From positions 47,502,373 to 47,566,372 of the forward strand of contig NC_087251.1 of the NCBI RefSeq assembly GCF_037042905.1: a DNA stretch of 64,000 nucleotides. Reading direction: 5' to 3'. The notes under the pieces were generated by a model. That model saw nothing but the letters and a program-made list of their open reading frames with translations, ran no database searches and was not told the DNA's origin. Both the position numbers and the translations under genes were made by a program. Shown here in pieces: positions 1 through 12,788 of this stretch. Every line of letters starts with the position of its first letter. The stretch's first letter is position 1. The DNA is from Lytechinus pictus (Eukaryota; Echinodermata; Echinoidea; Temnopleuroida; Toxopneustidae).

Positions 1-192
1 CAAAAAGAAAACACCAATATTGCACCTACCACTTTTCAGAAAATGTTTGATATACATATATTCCTCCTGTTAAAATATTACATATATATGATATATCTGT
101 AAATTTAAAAATAAACACTTGAGTGTCCATGGTTTTAAGGCTCTGTTGAAATGTAACATTGTCTTAGAATATTATCTTGGCAAGAAACAAGA

Positions 193-840
193 ACAAGTGG
201 AACGCCTCTGGCAGTCTCGCCTGCATTACGCAATTTAATATAGCAGCAGTGCTAACTTTGAAAACTACTATAAAATAATCATTCACAAAAACATCATTCA
301 TATAATGACATAATACCACGTTCATTGACCATAAATGACAATTGAACGGAGACTTAAGACTGTCAACTACACCCATGTCCACATTTCATTCACTCTATCC
401 ATAAACTTTCAAAGTTATGATGGCACTTCAACAATTACCCCAACATGGCCTAAGTTTATTGACCTTAACTGACCTTTGACTTGGTTTTGTGACCTGAAAC
501 TCACAGGGGATGTTCAGTGATGCTTGATTACTCTTATATCCCAAGTTTTATGAACTAGATCCATAAACTTTCAGAGTTAGGATGGTAATTTAACAAATAC
601 CCCCAACACGGCCAAAGTTCATTGACCCTAAATGACCTTTGACCTTGGTCATGTGACCTGAAACTCAGACAGGATGTTCACTAATACTTGATTAACCTTA
701 TGTCCAAGTTTCATGGACTAGATCCATAAACTTTCATAGTTATGATAGTAATTCAACAAATACCACCGCCGCCGCCGCCACCGCCGCCGTCGGAAAAGCG
801 GCGCCTATAGTCTCGCTCTGCTATGCAGGCGAGACAAAAA
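193..840 (+). mobile_element. Half-site tandem repeat element, copy 1 (complete ends)
   Basis: Dispersed element with a 13-bp terminal inverted repeat, GTCTCGCCTGCAT at 214-226 and ATGCAGGCGAGAC at 823-835. The left end carries a shared outer leader (CAAGTGG...CTGGCA). The body is a tandem array of units of about 162 bp built around TGACCTTTGACCTTGGTCAT (perfect at about 633, diverged at about 470). It ends in a CCG/CCA trinucleotide run and a GC-rich hairpin (GTCGGAAAAGCGGCGCC). No coding capacity was seen. The same architecture recurs at 3414, 25034 and 60430, always in this orientation. The transposon class is not clear. Confidence 0.8.
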
Positions 841-2600
841 CTTGCTCTCCATTTCCAAAAGTGGAGATCTAATTTGAGTACCTAATTTTATGTTTCACTC
901 CTGGTTGCTTTGTGTATATATTGTCTTTTTTTTTTTCTTCTTCTTTTTTTTCCACATGATTTGTAATTTCGTATCTGTAATTATTTTGTAACTGTTGATG
1001 TTGATTTATGTATTCAATAAATATTGAAAGTTAAAAAAAAACATCTGCATCGATTCACATTATCATACCTCCATGATCATACTGGAATTTTGAAGAATAC
1101 AATGTTTCTTTAATGACAGTCATCATGGTCATCATGTGGAAAAACATCCTCTCTGCCAGGATGACTGCTGCTGAATGGTCAGATTACCAAGGATGCCTCT
1201 TGCATGTCTCATCAATTTCTACATCAATTTCCATTATCATACCTCCATGATCTTACATTTTTGGAGAATACAATGTTGCTTTAATGACATTCAATGCTGC
1301 CACAAATTTGCAGGGAGTCGAGCGGAAATGAGTGATTGCTCCGTGAGTCAACCCAACCCGTCCCAGACGATATCAATGTTAAGACCTCAGAGTTCAACAT
1401 CACCTTTGTAATCCTCACATAGGCCGTGACGCAACAAGGCATTAGCTGTATAACCATATTCGCTACATGGACCTCATGCCTATGTAATTACAGATTACTA
1501 CTCCCCATGAAGGCCGTTTCAAAGTTTGCTCAAAATGGAATCTACGTGCGATTCAGCATGCCATCTTGTGTGGATAGAGTTAAGAGGAATCAAATGTTGG
1601 ATCTTGTGTCCCGCCGCAAATTACATCCTGTAATTCTGCATGGGCCGATTGGAAAATTGTCAAACATCATCACCTCCTACATCCTAATATATTCATTAAA
1701 TGAGAGCAAGTACATCACAAAACCCACATACTCTAAATCACCCTTTGCGACTTTCTACGACTGATATTGCAAACACTCTGAATAGAAGTCTTGGGGCACT
1801 TGTTTGTAGCCTGGCAAAGTTTATATTTCGAACAAAACACAAATCTAATCATTTGAAACACAGTAATAATATGTCAGAAAACAAACCGGGATCACATACT
1901 ATAGAATTTCATATTTCAGTCATTGGAATTAGATAGAATAGATACTAACAGCTCTCTAAATTCCATGATATTTCTGAGAGGGGTGGAGCTTCTTCTCTAT
2001 TTTGAGACAAGTGACAGGACTAAAAAAAGTATTCAAGGTACAACAGGTTGAATGTACCGTACTGGATTAAATAAAGATGAAAGATTATAAAGCAACAGCA
2101 ATTTCACTAAATTTCATTACTTCATGCTAAGAGTTCTATTCAATGTCATCAGGAATATTAAAGCAATGAGTGATTTTATAATGTCACCTCCCCACTTTTT
2201 ATTTTTCTATTCTTGAAGAGAAATAAAATTATGATGTTTATCAAGGAGTTGTCACTCCTTGGTAATACAAAAGAATAAGTTGGGGGTAATGACATCGTCA
2301 GCTTACTAATTGCATATTCATGAAGGCATGCAGAAAAGCATTTAACCAAAATAATGCAAAACTATGAAATGGCTTTTTATTCATCATCAGTTTTTGATGT
2401 AATATTCAGTGATTTGATTGCAAGTTTGATTTTACTCTCTCTCTTCAAATATAATTTTCAGCTCAAGAAACAAAATCTTCACAAAATCACTGTGACTACT
2501 TTTTGTAGAGAAATTATTTTTGCTAGGAACTTGGAAGAATTAGGCAAATGTCAATGGAACATTTTTGGGCCCATTTTCAAGTATTATCAGAGATTTTCAC
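841..2600. other. Non-coding stretch with a local duplication
   Basis: No exon is supported. A direct repeat of about 70 bp is visible: 1059-1125 and 1233-1298 share TTATCATACCTCCATGATC and a following block ending in TTTAATGACA, so the spacing is about 173 bp. A T-rich run lies near 926-950. Nothing else is recognised. Confidence 0.5.
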
Positions 2601-2605
2601 TTATG

Positions 2606-2850
2606 AATTTACCTTCAGCCAATCAGATGCAAGGATTTGCAATAGCTTATAAAAGTTGTCTGTGAAAACCACAGGCTATCTGCTTCATGGAGGATTCGGA
2701 ATTCAGCAAACTTCAGGGGTGGGTTTCATGAACAGTTTTTGACAGTGATTTTCAATAACCAATTTTCCTTCAGCCAATCAGATTCAAGGATTTCCAGTAG
2801 CTTATAACAGTTACCAGTGAAGAACACTGCCTATTCATTTCATGAAATGC
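2606..2850. repeat. Tandem duplication, offset about 155 bp
   Basis: CCTTCAGCCAATCAGAT followed by CAAGGATTT and TAGCTTATAA occurs at about 2612 and again at about 2767 with scattered substitutions. The duplicated unit continues into GTGAA...CTGCCTAT/CAGGCTAT-like sequence. It lies just 3' (minus sense) of the exon at 2875-3045. Confidence 0.6.
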
Positions 2851-2874
2851 TGCTCCCGTGGTCTTTGAACTCAC

Positions 2875-3045
2875 CTGGGCAGGTTTGGTGTCTTGGCTGG
2901 CTGCTTCCGGGGCTGCTGCGTTAGACTCACCCCCAGCTTCTTGTGGGGCAGGGCTTGCCGCCGCTGCTGCTGCTGGTTCAGCTGGGCTCTCTGTCGGTTT
3001 ACTTTCTTCTCCAGCCGTGGTTTGCCCTTCTTCTGCCTTTCCACC
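2875..3045 (-). CDS. Internal exon, Ala/Pro/Glu-rich low-complexity protein (MARCKS/BASP1-like composition)
   Basis: On the minus strand this segment has a good acceptor (ctcttttgcag before 3045) and a consensus donor (CCCAG|gtgagt after 2875). It is 171 nt, exactly 57 codons, phase 0 at both ends, and open throughout. The peptide begins GGKAEEGQTTAGEES, has a run of six alanines after ESPAEP, and ends near SQDTKPAQ. Composition (Ala, Glu, Pro, Ser, Gly; no aromatics) resembles the acidic effector-flanking regions of MARCKS and BASP1, but low-complexity sequence cannot prove homology. Upstream phase-0 exons on the same strand at 12663-12788 and 40351-40497 could splice to it. The rest of the gene would lie left of the window. 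Codon use and the two splice sites make a real exon likely; the family name is inference. Confidence 0.65.
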
Positions 3046-3095
3046 CTGCAAAAGAGTCAATGAAAAGGATGGAAATTGTATCAAATATATAATCA

Positions 3096-3262
3096 CATAA
3101 GAGGTGTTTTGACTAGAGGATAAATCCCCTGACTTCGAACCACAAGGTCCATGTCTGTAACCCACCATGGCACTCGTGTCCTTTGGCAAGGAGTCTTTCT
3201 CCATTTGCCATGCTCCACCCACGTGTATATTAAATGGGTATACCCAGTAAGAAGAGTAGCTA
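3096..3262 (+). repeat. Degraded tRNA-derived SINE fragment
   Basis: The block ACCATGGCACTCGTGTCCTTTGGCAAGG...TTTGCCA...CCACCC, then AAATGGGTA and ACCCAGT, matches the tRNA-unrelated part of the SINE at 48595-48790 (ctagtgtcccttggtaaggca). A decayed B-box region (CTTCGAACCAC) precedes it. Promoter boxes are too degraded for activity. Confidence 0.5.
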
Positions 3263-3413
3263 TGCCTAAGTTTGGATAATGGTATGCTTCACATAGAAAC
3301 ATTTCATTAACCTCTATATCAATGTTGCATATTATCATTATCATCATTAAAAAATTCTTAGATATTTACGCTGCATGCTGTTATTATAGATCATCATGGA
3401 ACTATAGATTTAC

Positions 3414-4376
3414 AACAAGTGGAATGCCTCTGGCCGTCTCACCTGCATCACGCGATTCAATATAGCAGCAGTGCTGATTTTGAAAACTACTATAACTCGC
3501 ACAAGATGTTCAGTGATACTTGGTTACTCTTATTTCCACGTTTTATGAACTAGACCAATACACTTATAGAGATATGATGGCAATTCAACAAATACCCCCA
3601 ACGTGGCCAAAGTTCTTTGACCTTACATGACCTTTGACCTTGATCATGTGACCTGAAACTCGCACAGGATGTTCAATGATACTTGATTACTATTATGTCC
3701 AAGTTTTATGAACTAGACCAACACACTTTCAAATTTATGGCTGTAATTCAACAAATACCCCAATTTGGCCAAAGTTCATTGACCCTAAATGACCTTTGAC
3801 CTTGATCATGTGACCTGAAACTTGCACAGGATGTTCGGTAATACTTGATTACTATTATGTCCAAGTTTCATGAATCAGATCCATAAACTTTCAAAGTTAT
3901 GATGGTAATTCAACAGATACCCCCAATTCGGCCAAAGTTCATTGACCCTAAATGACCTTTGACCTTGGTCATGTGACGTGAAACTCATGCAGGATGTTCA
4001 GTGATACTTGATTAACCTTATGTATAAGTTTCATGAACTAGGTCCATATATTTTCTAAGTTATGATGACATTTCAAAAACTTAACCTTAGGTTAAGATTT
4101 TGATGTTGATTCCCCCAACATGGTCTAAGTTCATTGACCCTAAATGACCTTTGACCTTGGTCATGTGACATGAAACTCAGGCAGGATGTTCAGTAATACT
4201 TGATTAACCTTATGGCCAAGTTTCATGAACTAGGTCCATATACTTTCTAAGTTATGCTGTCATTTCAAAAACTTAACCTCAGGTTAAGATTTGGTGTTGA
4301 CGCCGCCGCCGCCGCCGCCGTCGCCGTCGGAAAAGCGGCGCCTATAGTCTCACTCTGCTATGCAGGTGAGACAAAA
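3414..4376 (+). mobile_element. Half-site tandem repeat element, copy 2 (complete ends)
   Basis: Ends are GTCTCACCTGCAT (3436-3448) and ATGCAGGTGAGAC (4360-4372): a perfect inverted pair that differs from copy 1 at one position on both sides. Four units carry a perfect TGACCTTTGACC at about 3628, 3790, 3953 and 4144. Spacing is 162, 163 and 191 bp; the longer one contains an extra AACTTAACCTTAGGTTAAG block, which recurs near 4272. A CCG run and the GTCGGAAAAGCGGCGCC hairpin end the element. Confidence 0.85.
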
Positions 4377-5487
4377 ATTGACATGATAAGTATAAATCTT
4401 TTAAAACGATTAGGGCTAAATATTATGACTATAAAGAATTTTAATAAAGAAGCTATGTGATGAACAAAAGATGGACCCAAGCGATTGCTGGAGACAACCC
4501 AGTGAATTTGCTACATCACCCTGCTCAACAAGAAACCAAATAGACTGTATGAATTAATGGCCACGGCTCACTGACAACCTCTTGAGGGAAAAAATGCATT
4601 GCCCTGAGATTTTACAGAGCAGAGCCAAGAAGCAGGGTGACCCATATTACATTAAGTTGGGAGAAAATAAATAATAAGTATGTAATAATTATTACTGGTG
4701 TTAAGTGGATGGGACAAACTGGAATCCAAAGCAATGTGGACGTAGGCTATTTATCTTTCCAAGAAGCCAAAGTGGAGCTAAAAATAGCATGAACATTCAA
4801 AATGCCAACGACAAGACGATTAGGTGATTATTTGCTTTATAATCCACATCTGGAATTATTTGATTGTATGTTCTTCACAAAAATTGTTGGTGGGAGAATC
4901 CAGAGTAGCAATTGAGAACAGTCACACATGATTCATTCACACACACACACACACACATGTATACCACTTCGTATTTGACCTATAATATAAGCACTCAAAC
5001 CACTAATCCATTCTATAGCTCAGGTCTAAAGTAGATCTAGAACTACTATTACCATCATTTCTACATGATATTACGCAAAATAAATCCTGCAACTACCAGG
5101 CCATGCATCAGAAAATCACGTAAAAATCAATGCTAGGCTTAAGTTGAAAAAGCCCTTATACCTGCCATCAAATTATCATCATTAGGGTTTTAAGTAGATT
5201 TGTGACAAGTGACAACCAGTTAACATTTGTACCAATCTGTAAACCATCTTTACTCAACAATGCACAAGGTGGCATAGCTCTCATCAGACCCATCTCAATA
5301 ATTGGTAAAGGCATCCTTACAACACAGTCACATAGCAAACAGACTTCAGACAGACAAAAGCTTATTACCTTTTTTTTCAAATGACATACACCAGCGGTCG
5401 GTGTGAAGCCGTTTTCCTTGGTGTGACTGGAGCATCCATTCCAGACATCACGTACAGGTTCACACTAATCTACATGTAGATAAACCA
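4377..5487. other. Non-coding stretch with a CA microsatellite
   Basis: A (CA)n run lies at about 4938-4958. No splice-bounded open frame or recognisable repeat was seen elsewhere. Confidence 0.5.
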
Positions 5488-5618
5488 GGAACCCGTAACA
5501 CAATGCTAGCAATGATCATAGAACAAATTTTCACGATTGATTGCATTGAGTACAATGTACAATCAATCGCTAAAATCAAGCGTACGATCAATCGTTATGC
5601 TTTGTGTTACGGAGCCCT
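5488..5618. mobile_element. Short MITE, family G, copy 1
   Basis: About 131 bp with imperfect inverted ends: GGAACCCGTAACACAATG on the left, TTTGTGTTACGGAGCCCT on the right. The core has GATTGATTGCATTGA and CAATCAATCG. Related copies lie at 15894-16023 and, truncated, at 52222-52310. No clear target duplication. Confidence 0.6.
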
Positions 5619-5943
5619 GATAATCATTTAATTTAGGCCTAAAGGGAACTGTCTCTTTCAGGTTTATATTTTTATTCAAAATCAGCTTCCTCATTTGCAT
5701 TTATCCTATTTAATCTATACATCACTGCATTAATAGGATTGATTGTGAAAAAAACTGATATGAAAAAACAAGTTCAACATCTAACACTTGAACTTTGTAT
5801 CAAGCACTGGGAACCCTTTAACATGTACAAGGAAAATTTTATCTCTTGTTAAATTTGTTCTTCTTCCTTTTTCTACCTCCATGTTCTAACCACTGTCAAA
5901 AGGTAAACCCTTTAAAGTTCATATTTGTACATGTAGGCATAGA

Positions 5944-6388
5944 GGCTGTTTTCACTACGTTCCTAAAACTAGTTTAGTGGAAACTAGTGTAACGCGTAGT
6001 GAGAATGGTCAAAGCGGTCTTGGAAGCGATCTTCCAAACCAGTTTGGAAAACCACCTCGCGATGTAGTTTTCAAGATCGCTTTGCCTCGTTAAACTGGTT
6101 TTAGCGTAAGTGAGGACACAACCGTTCTTCGGGAAGCGATCTTCGCACATTTTGAGTGCGCTTCTCCACACGACAGGTGTAGAACGCCTATGCTGCAGTT
6201 TCGAATTTCGCGCGAAACGTGTCACCCCACTGAGAGCATTTCCATAGCAACAAGAGCGCTTTACGTGAAGTGATTTTGAAAAACACTTTCGTGTGATCAA
6301 GTGGGAACGCTAGCAAAGCGATCTTCCAAAGTGGTTTCCTGAATCGGTATCCAGTAAACTAGTTTTAGAAAGCGTAATGAGAACGGCC
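5944..6388 (+). mobile_element. MITE family A, copy 1
   Basis: About 445 bp with inverted ends of about 37 bp: GGCTGTTTTCACTACG...CTAAAACTAGTTTA on the left, TAAACTAGTTTTAG...CGTAATGAGAACGGCC on the right. The interior repeats the motif AAGCGATCTTCCAAA several times in both orientations (also GATCGCTTTG). No gene. Copies 2 and 3 are at 16160-16547 and 19199-20225. Superfamily unknown. Confidence 0.75.
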
Positions 6389-8893
6389 TCATATACAGTG
6401 GCGGTAACAAGTTTGTGAACCCCCACTAGAAAATACACTCCTCCTTGCTGAGTGTTGAACGGAGACAACAACACTTGTTAGAGTGACAGGCTTAAACAAC
6501 AAGCTTAAAATTTTAAACGGTGCTTTTACAGTGTTTTTCATGCATATGAATTCTAATGCCTCAAATCGAATGATCGTACGGTGAAATCAAACGGGGTTAC
6601 GAGTTCTTGATCTGATTTGATTTTGTGCATAAGTAGAAATAGCACAAAGGCTATTAAGCCATGGATCACTTGAATAAATTGGAAATGTTGTTTTTGTATC
6701 ATAGGTTTCATAAAAAGTCCACTGTAGTGTCATATTATCAATAAGCTTAGTTATCAATACTGAATGATATGTAATAATGTATAAGGAGAGTAGGGTCTGA
6801 TGTAAATTGATACCCATTCATACCAGTATTTCAGCCAATAACCAATCCCACCGCTGCCACTGATTGGCATGCTGTGAGTGTAAGGTTTCGCTAAACCACG
6901 GCCTCTCACTCTAAAGTCCCATCAATGAATACCCATGAAGGCTTTATGAGTTGCAGTTAACGATGGGTAACACATTAATGAGTAGTAGTGTCATAAACCT
7001 GACACACTAATTAAAAGGCAATGATGTGATGCAGTCATGTCCAATTTGGCTTGTCCCGGTTATAGATACATGGAAACTCACATGAACTTACAATTGATAA
7101 TCTTTTTTTCTACTGGTTTTAGTCCTAAGTGGGTCTGTGTGCATTGTGTGCAATGTATTCAAATCTCACACTTAATGCATAATTATTGCATATCTTTCAA
7201 TTATCATTATCATAATGGTGTAATTCATTTTATGTTTTTAATATTATTGAGGGTCCTGATATATGTAGGATCTTTGACACTGTAAGCCTCTGTAAGCATG
7301 GATAAAAAAGTTAACAAAAGTGAGAATAGCTTCAAGCCATCTTTAATTTTAATGAAGTAATCAAAGAATACCAAAGTCAATAGAGGTGGGAATAATGTCA
7401 AGCCGTCTTTTATCAGCAACCGAATGCCCCCATCTGCTACATACATGTACATGTTCAAACAACTAATTCCATGATAACGAAGTTCCCAGGGAAATACTTT
7501 CTTGTAGAAAAAAAAATTCACAGTGAGCAACATTAGGTGTAAATACTAAATACAGATTAAAATGAAACTTGATTTTTACAATTCCACCACTGTACTACAC
7601 TCAGATACCTACAATAACTGCAAGATTTAAGCCTGAAGGAGGAAGATGATACATGAAAAAGAATATTTTTCTTTTCTCAAAAATTGTTCTTTGCTCTAGA
7701 TTAGATTGCAAGCTTATTAACCTTGATGGCAGAATTGGCAGGTTGGAAATATGACCACATTTTCTGTATGATCTTGAATTTCATGAGCAGGATTCCTTCC
7801 CTTTATCAAGGGTACGAGATGGTGGTTCTTTGTTGATTATCGGAAAATCCTGTTTCCTTTTCCTGTTCCAAAAAGGTACATAACCTTCATTTCAAGTGAT
7901 GCTAAGGTGATTATCAAACTGAATATAGGTCATTGCAATACCTTCAGCAAAACCATTTCAAGTTTTATACAAAAAGAAAAGAAGGGGGGGGGGAAGTTGG
8001 AGCAAAAGGTAACAGTAAAACCCATATCAAAGATTTATTAAAAAAAAAAGGCTTTGCAGATTTATAATGCTCCATTTTAACAATCATCTGAACTGAATGG
8101 ACATATCTAATATTTTCAAGTTTGATATAGAAGGTACATGTGAAAGATGATATACTCAAATTCTGTTAGATTATCTAATTTAGTACAAGAAGGGATCACC
8201 TGCCATTTGCAAAGTTGGGCATGACTTTATAAATTGGCCCCATCCATAGAAGTGAGTATGGTTAAATTCTTTATTTTTGAAAGGGGATAGATCTAAACCG
8301 AAATGCAATGGATCATGTATTGATCTCACGGTAATGAATTGTCTTGTCTGTTCGTTCTGACAAGACCTGATTATGCCCATCAGAAATTCCACGACCTGGG
8401 TAATAGCACAGATCAAAATGAGATGACAATCAGAGTGAAAGTGAGTTAAAATGTGAATTACACATGCATAAGGAACTTGGTAACTTACATGTATCTGCAT
8501 AAAATTGTTTCCGTCACTTTTCAGACTCTATCAGAATAAATATCTGTTATCAAGCTTTCAAGTGCTCTGCAATCAACTTTTATTTCAATAGTCCTGTAGT
8601 TTTGCCAAATACTCAATCCAAATCTAAGATCAAAATACCCATGGAATAAAGGAAGATTGACTCCATGCGGTAACTAGTATGTATAAAAAAAAGGTTATAT
8701 GTGAACAGAAGCAGTATCAGGGAATGGGGGGGGGGGGGCGAATTGACCTCAAAGTGATATCAATTTTCTTCTTTTTTTTTTTAACCTCTGGTCATTGTAG
8801 AGATAAATGCCCCCCCCCAAAAAAAAAAAATTCACACCCTTCTTTTTTACATCCCAATTGCTCCATTTTTTTCTTCACAAATAGAGAAACCAT
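6389..8893. other. Non-coding stretch with homopolymer runs
   Basis: No convincing exon. CAGTGGCGGTAAC at about 6396 and CCGCTGCCACTG near 6852-6862 resemble hAT-type ends but have no matching target duplication. G-runs lie near 7985 and 8727. A C9-A12 junction lies at about 8810-8830. Confidence 0.4.
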
Positions 8894-9054
8894 ACGGGGG
8901 GCAGTGAACCCCCACCCGTGGCCCACTGCCACTACAAGCTGTGCTGTATAGGCTTGTAAAATATATATGCACGGGGGGGGGGGGGGTGTACCCCCATCCG
9001 TGGCACACTGCCTCTACAAGCTGTGCTGTATAGGCTTGTAAAATATATATGCAC
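8894..9054. repeat. Tandem duplication of about 80 bp
   Basis: Two copies run from a G-run through ACCCCCACCCGTGGC or ACCCCCATCCGTGGC to CTACAAGCTGTGCTGTATAG, ending in AAATATATATGCAC. They differ at few positions, so the duplication is recent. The second copy starts after a run of 14 G. Confidence 0.75.
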
Positions 9055-9169
9055 ATATTGGTTCTGACACACATTCGGGAGTAAACATTAATGTACTGAT
9101 TCAACATCCACATGAATAAAAAAAGATTTTCGTTCTCACAAAATCGTTGCAGAGGCAATGGCTATATGG

Positions 9170-9360
9170 TCACACGGAATAATTTTCCAGGTATTGCATC
9201 GCAAATATTGCTCCACATTTTTTTATGACAGACTGCTACACAAAATTTTTGTTTAGCAATTTTATTATAGGTCTATAGTAGTTGAAATCTTTTCTCGTAC
9301 ATCAAGAAAGCCTAATCAAAATATTGCAAATTATAAAACATTCCCTTATCTCCCTGTACT
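9170..9360. repeat. Unclassified dispersed repeat, copy 1
   Basis: Shares a scattered colinear match with 26155-26350: AATTTTCCAGGTAT/AATTTTCATGGTAT, TTGCTCCACATTTTT, GACTGCTAC, TAGTTGA..CTTTTCTC and a CCCT tail. No coding or terminal features. Confidence 0.55.
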
Positions 9361-12300
9361 TAGTCATTATATTTTGGATAGCTCTATGCACCAAGGATGT
9401 AAAAAAATCAATAAAAACACCTTTATATGACAAAACAGCACTATAGAAGCACAGAATAGCTTGATTAGATGGATGCATGATCCTGAGCCCACATCCATCC
9501 CTCTCATCAACTTCATCCATTAAAGATCAGAGTTCATTGACACCGTAGGTAGCTGTCATTAACCAGTAAGGGGTCTACGCTCGATGAGCAGAAGTCACAT
9601 AATATCTTCCATTACTGTCAAACTTCATGTCAGTGCATGGACATACAATTCAGAATTTCATCTCACATGAGGGCAATAAGGATCCCCAATATAGCTGTTT
9701 TGACAATTGTAATATCAACACAAAGTAGCCCCTGACAGGTTTTTTATTAATTTTTCATCCACTCAGGACCCATTTTTTTATCCAAACCTATCTTTTAAAT
9801 TCACATACATGTTATTCATAACTGGTCATGACCCAAACATGCAGCTCATGAATCCTGATGAGAGGTAAACTACGTTCTTCAGCTGACCAGACAATTCTAT
9901 AATCCCTCATAATCCAATTATGCATCCCCACTATGTATTATGTAACCATCATTAATGTTTCATTAATTATTGTTTAACTCAGCATGGTGCACACAGATTT
10001 TATTACTAGCAACTGCTCTAATTTCTAGCCTCCTGATGCAAGGACTTATTCATCTAGCCCCCCCCCCCCACTTGCCAGGCCCAGCCCCCACCCCCCCAAA
10101 AAAAAATTAATAAACAAATAATTTATGATTGGTAACATGCAAACTAGTGATCTGCTACAATGTTTTATCATTTTATATCTTATCTTATATTATTTTTGTT
10201 TTGTTTGTATGTTTGTTTTATCTTCAATATTTTGCTATAATGTTTTATATATCTTCCTTCGTTTTTTATGTTCTTATATTAATTTCATCAAGGGGCCCCT
10301 TGCACAAGCTCTGCTTCTATGGGGTCCCAAACCTTTCATATTATATTCTCATTGCCAACCTTTGTACTAAATATTTATATTATATCACTTGATTGGTTTG
10401 AATTAACTTATATCACTTATATCACGTAAGTATGATTTATATCATTTTTTCTCACATGGCTGGACTCCTTGTGCAACATTTAAATTCATAGAAGAATTTT
10501 GAATACAAAGATACAATGGAATTCTTTTAGAAATTAATTCAAAGAAGTAATTTTATACTAAATATTCATTAAATGCCTGTAAATTCTGGAAAATCTTAAT
10601 TTTGGATGAAACGATGGTCAGTAAACCAATTCCATATTTTTTCAAGCAATAAATTCAAATAATAAACAGGTCCATCTTTATCTTGCCCTCTGAATTCTGA
10701 AATTCAAGATGCTAGAAAATAATGAACCCAGCCCCACTGCCCCCTCCACTACCCCCCCCCCCCCTTCTCTCTCTCTCTCTCCCTCTTCCTCTCTCTCTCT
10801 CCAAGGTATGTGAGGATTCAACTGGTAAAGTAGCAGCTAATCTATGAAAAAAAATCCCAAGAAGATTCCATCTTTAAAGAATTAACGATGCAATCAGATG
10901 CAATCATGTGGAGTGGACGAAACAATGAGCTCTGTATGCTCGATAGATAGACCTACAGCATACGAGGCATACCATCATGTAACACATTTGTTTCTCACAT
11001 TAGTAATTGGTCTACATTGGTGACTGACGAAGGACCAGGGTCCCCTCTCACAAAAGAGCTGTGATCGATTCCATCGATATCTTCCATCGATCTCAAATAT
11101 GGAAAACCAACAATGTCATAATTCTTAATATACAGGAAATGTACACGTTACTGTAGAAGCAAAGAGAAAAACACTAATTTAATTTGTCGAGGCAATGATG
11201 CATCTAAGACCATGCATGCTTTAATAGAAAGAACTTTGAATGAATGTACATGTATGCATTTATGGCGTTGTTGGCTTTGCATAGTTGTCATTGATCGGAT
11301 CTATTGCAGCCCCATGGTAAGACTGGGTCCAGGTATTCTATCAAAGGTACTCTCATGGATGTCAAGCCAGATAAACAACCTTTTCACACTCAATAGTGAT
11401 GAATGAGCCACTGCCAACTGAAGATCATCCATCTGCTCTGGCTGCTAATTTATCAAAGGAGTGAAACAACGTCGCCATTATACACCGTTTTCTCTGCTTG
11501 TGAGGCATTTTTATGAATTGAAGAATAGTATGCTGTGTATAATGGTTCTATTCATAATACGTATTGAGCTTCTAGTATTAGTATTAAAGTTTATTAGATA
11601 ACTAGAAAAAAAAATCAATACCAAAGATGAGTTATACCAACTGCTCTTTATGATAAAAATGGCCTTATGTGGGGAACATACAAAAGTGAAAGTTGCATTT
11701 TCCCTAATTCATTGCAATAATATGCAATTACCATTTGTAACGCAGTACCTGGGACAATCATAACTGTGTCTAGCTTGCCTTTTACTCCAGGATCAATGTG
11801 ATTGCCAACTTGTATCATGGGCACTGGGCTATAAACCGAGGAAGTAGTTTGATTTGCAAGATTTGCAAAAGGACAGACGGACAGACTGACTAAACTAATA
11901 GTGATTATAATACCCCCCCCCCCCCTTCAAACTTCATTCAGCTGCTGTATAAAAGAAAGGTTTAGGGCTTGGGTTAAGTCTCGGTAAGGGTTAGTCTAGG
12001 TAAAGGCAATAGGAATCTGAATCAAGGTTGAAAGAATTCATAACGAAGGTTCATTCACAGTACAAGGTGTGACCATGAAGCTACCTCCATGGTGTGACTG
12101 TAGATGAAGTGCATAAAACAAAACTAAAAACTTTTAACAAATGATGAAATGCAAAAACAATTTATACACTGAAAAAGTACCCAAAAACGGTAAGTTGAGA
12201 AGAATAAAGATTAAAACTAATCCTAATAATCATTGATCCACCAATCTAAAAGTTACTACCAACTTTATCATGAAATAATATGGCAGAAATGACCTTGACA

Positions 12301-12660
12301 CAAATCATGTATCAAGGATAAAAAAGAATGTTGTCACATTACATATAGAGAACAGTTAAATCCCTCTGTCAAACAGTCAAGGATTTGATGCAACACATAG
12401 ACAAAAAGTCAAACAAGACATTGTTCTTCCCCTCTGGCTTCAAAACAAAACATCATAAGGAACGCTAAAATGTTCAGAGTGTCAACTGAAAATAAAAACC
12501 CTACATTTTGACCCTAAAGTATCTACTTACTAATGAAACAATCTACAAACTCATTAATAAACACCGGTACTTTCACAATACGAATTCTTTTCTATTTTGG
12601 TATTAAAGTTCCACAGTAAGGTCTCAAAACTTTCTTCCAAGACAAACAAAAACAAAACTT
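9361..12660. other. Long non-coding stretch, probable intron
   Basis: No supported exon. Contents: a C7-A9 junction near 10091-10106; a C-run followed by a CT-rich microsatellite at about 10752-10802; GATCGATTCCATCGATATC near 11065, which looks like a fragment of a MITE end; and a C-run near 11912. It would be intronic if the exons at 12663 and 2875 belong to one gene. Confidence 0.4.
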
Positions 12661-12662
12661 AC

Positions 12663-12788
12663 TGCTAGGATTTTGATCTTTTCCTGCAGGTTTGTATCCA
12701 CCGTATCGAGCCTCCTGTTGAGCGCTGCGATGGCCGCCCAGATAGCATTCAGGGCATCTTGTAAAGAATACTGGCTATTGGCAGCCAT
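12663..12788 (-). CDS. First coding exon, short helical N terminus, unknown protein
   Basis: On the minus strand an ATG in good context (acaaccATGG) opens 42 codons that end exactly at a consensus donor (CTAGCA|gtaagt). The peptide starts MAANSQYSLQDALNAIWAA and continues with ALNRRLDTVDTNLQEKIKI. Heptad-like spacing of Leu/Ile/Val suggests a short amphipathic or coiled-coil helix. The donor is phase 0, compatible with the phase-0 exon at 2875-3045 about 9.6 kb downstream. It could be an alternative first exon of the gene that also uses 40351-40497, or a separate gene. I see no acceptor directly before the ATG, which supports a first exon. I do not recognise the family. The upstream 5' UTR is CT-rich in plus sense (about 13020-13070). 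Confidence 0.6.

Noticed and set aside
3118..3222. Extension of the exon at 2875-3045 further upstream in the same frame
   Set aside because: The acceptor at 3046-3047 is good and the upstream sequence is a decayed SINE, so the open frame there is chance.
6396..6862. hAT element with CAGTGGCGG / CCGCTGCCACTG ends
   Set aside because: Flanks show no 8-bp duplication and the inner ends do not match beyond the first bases.
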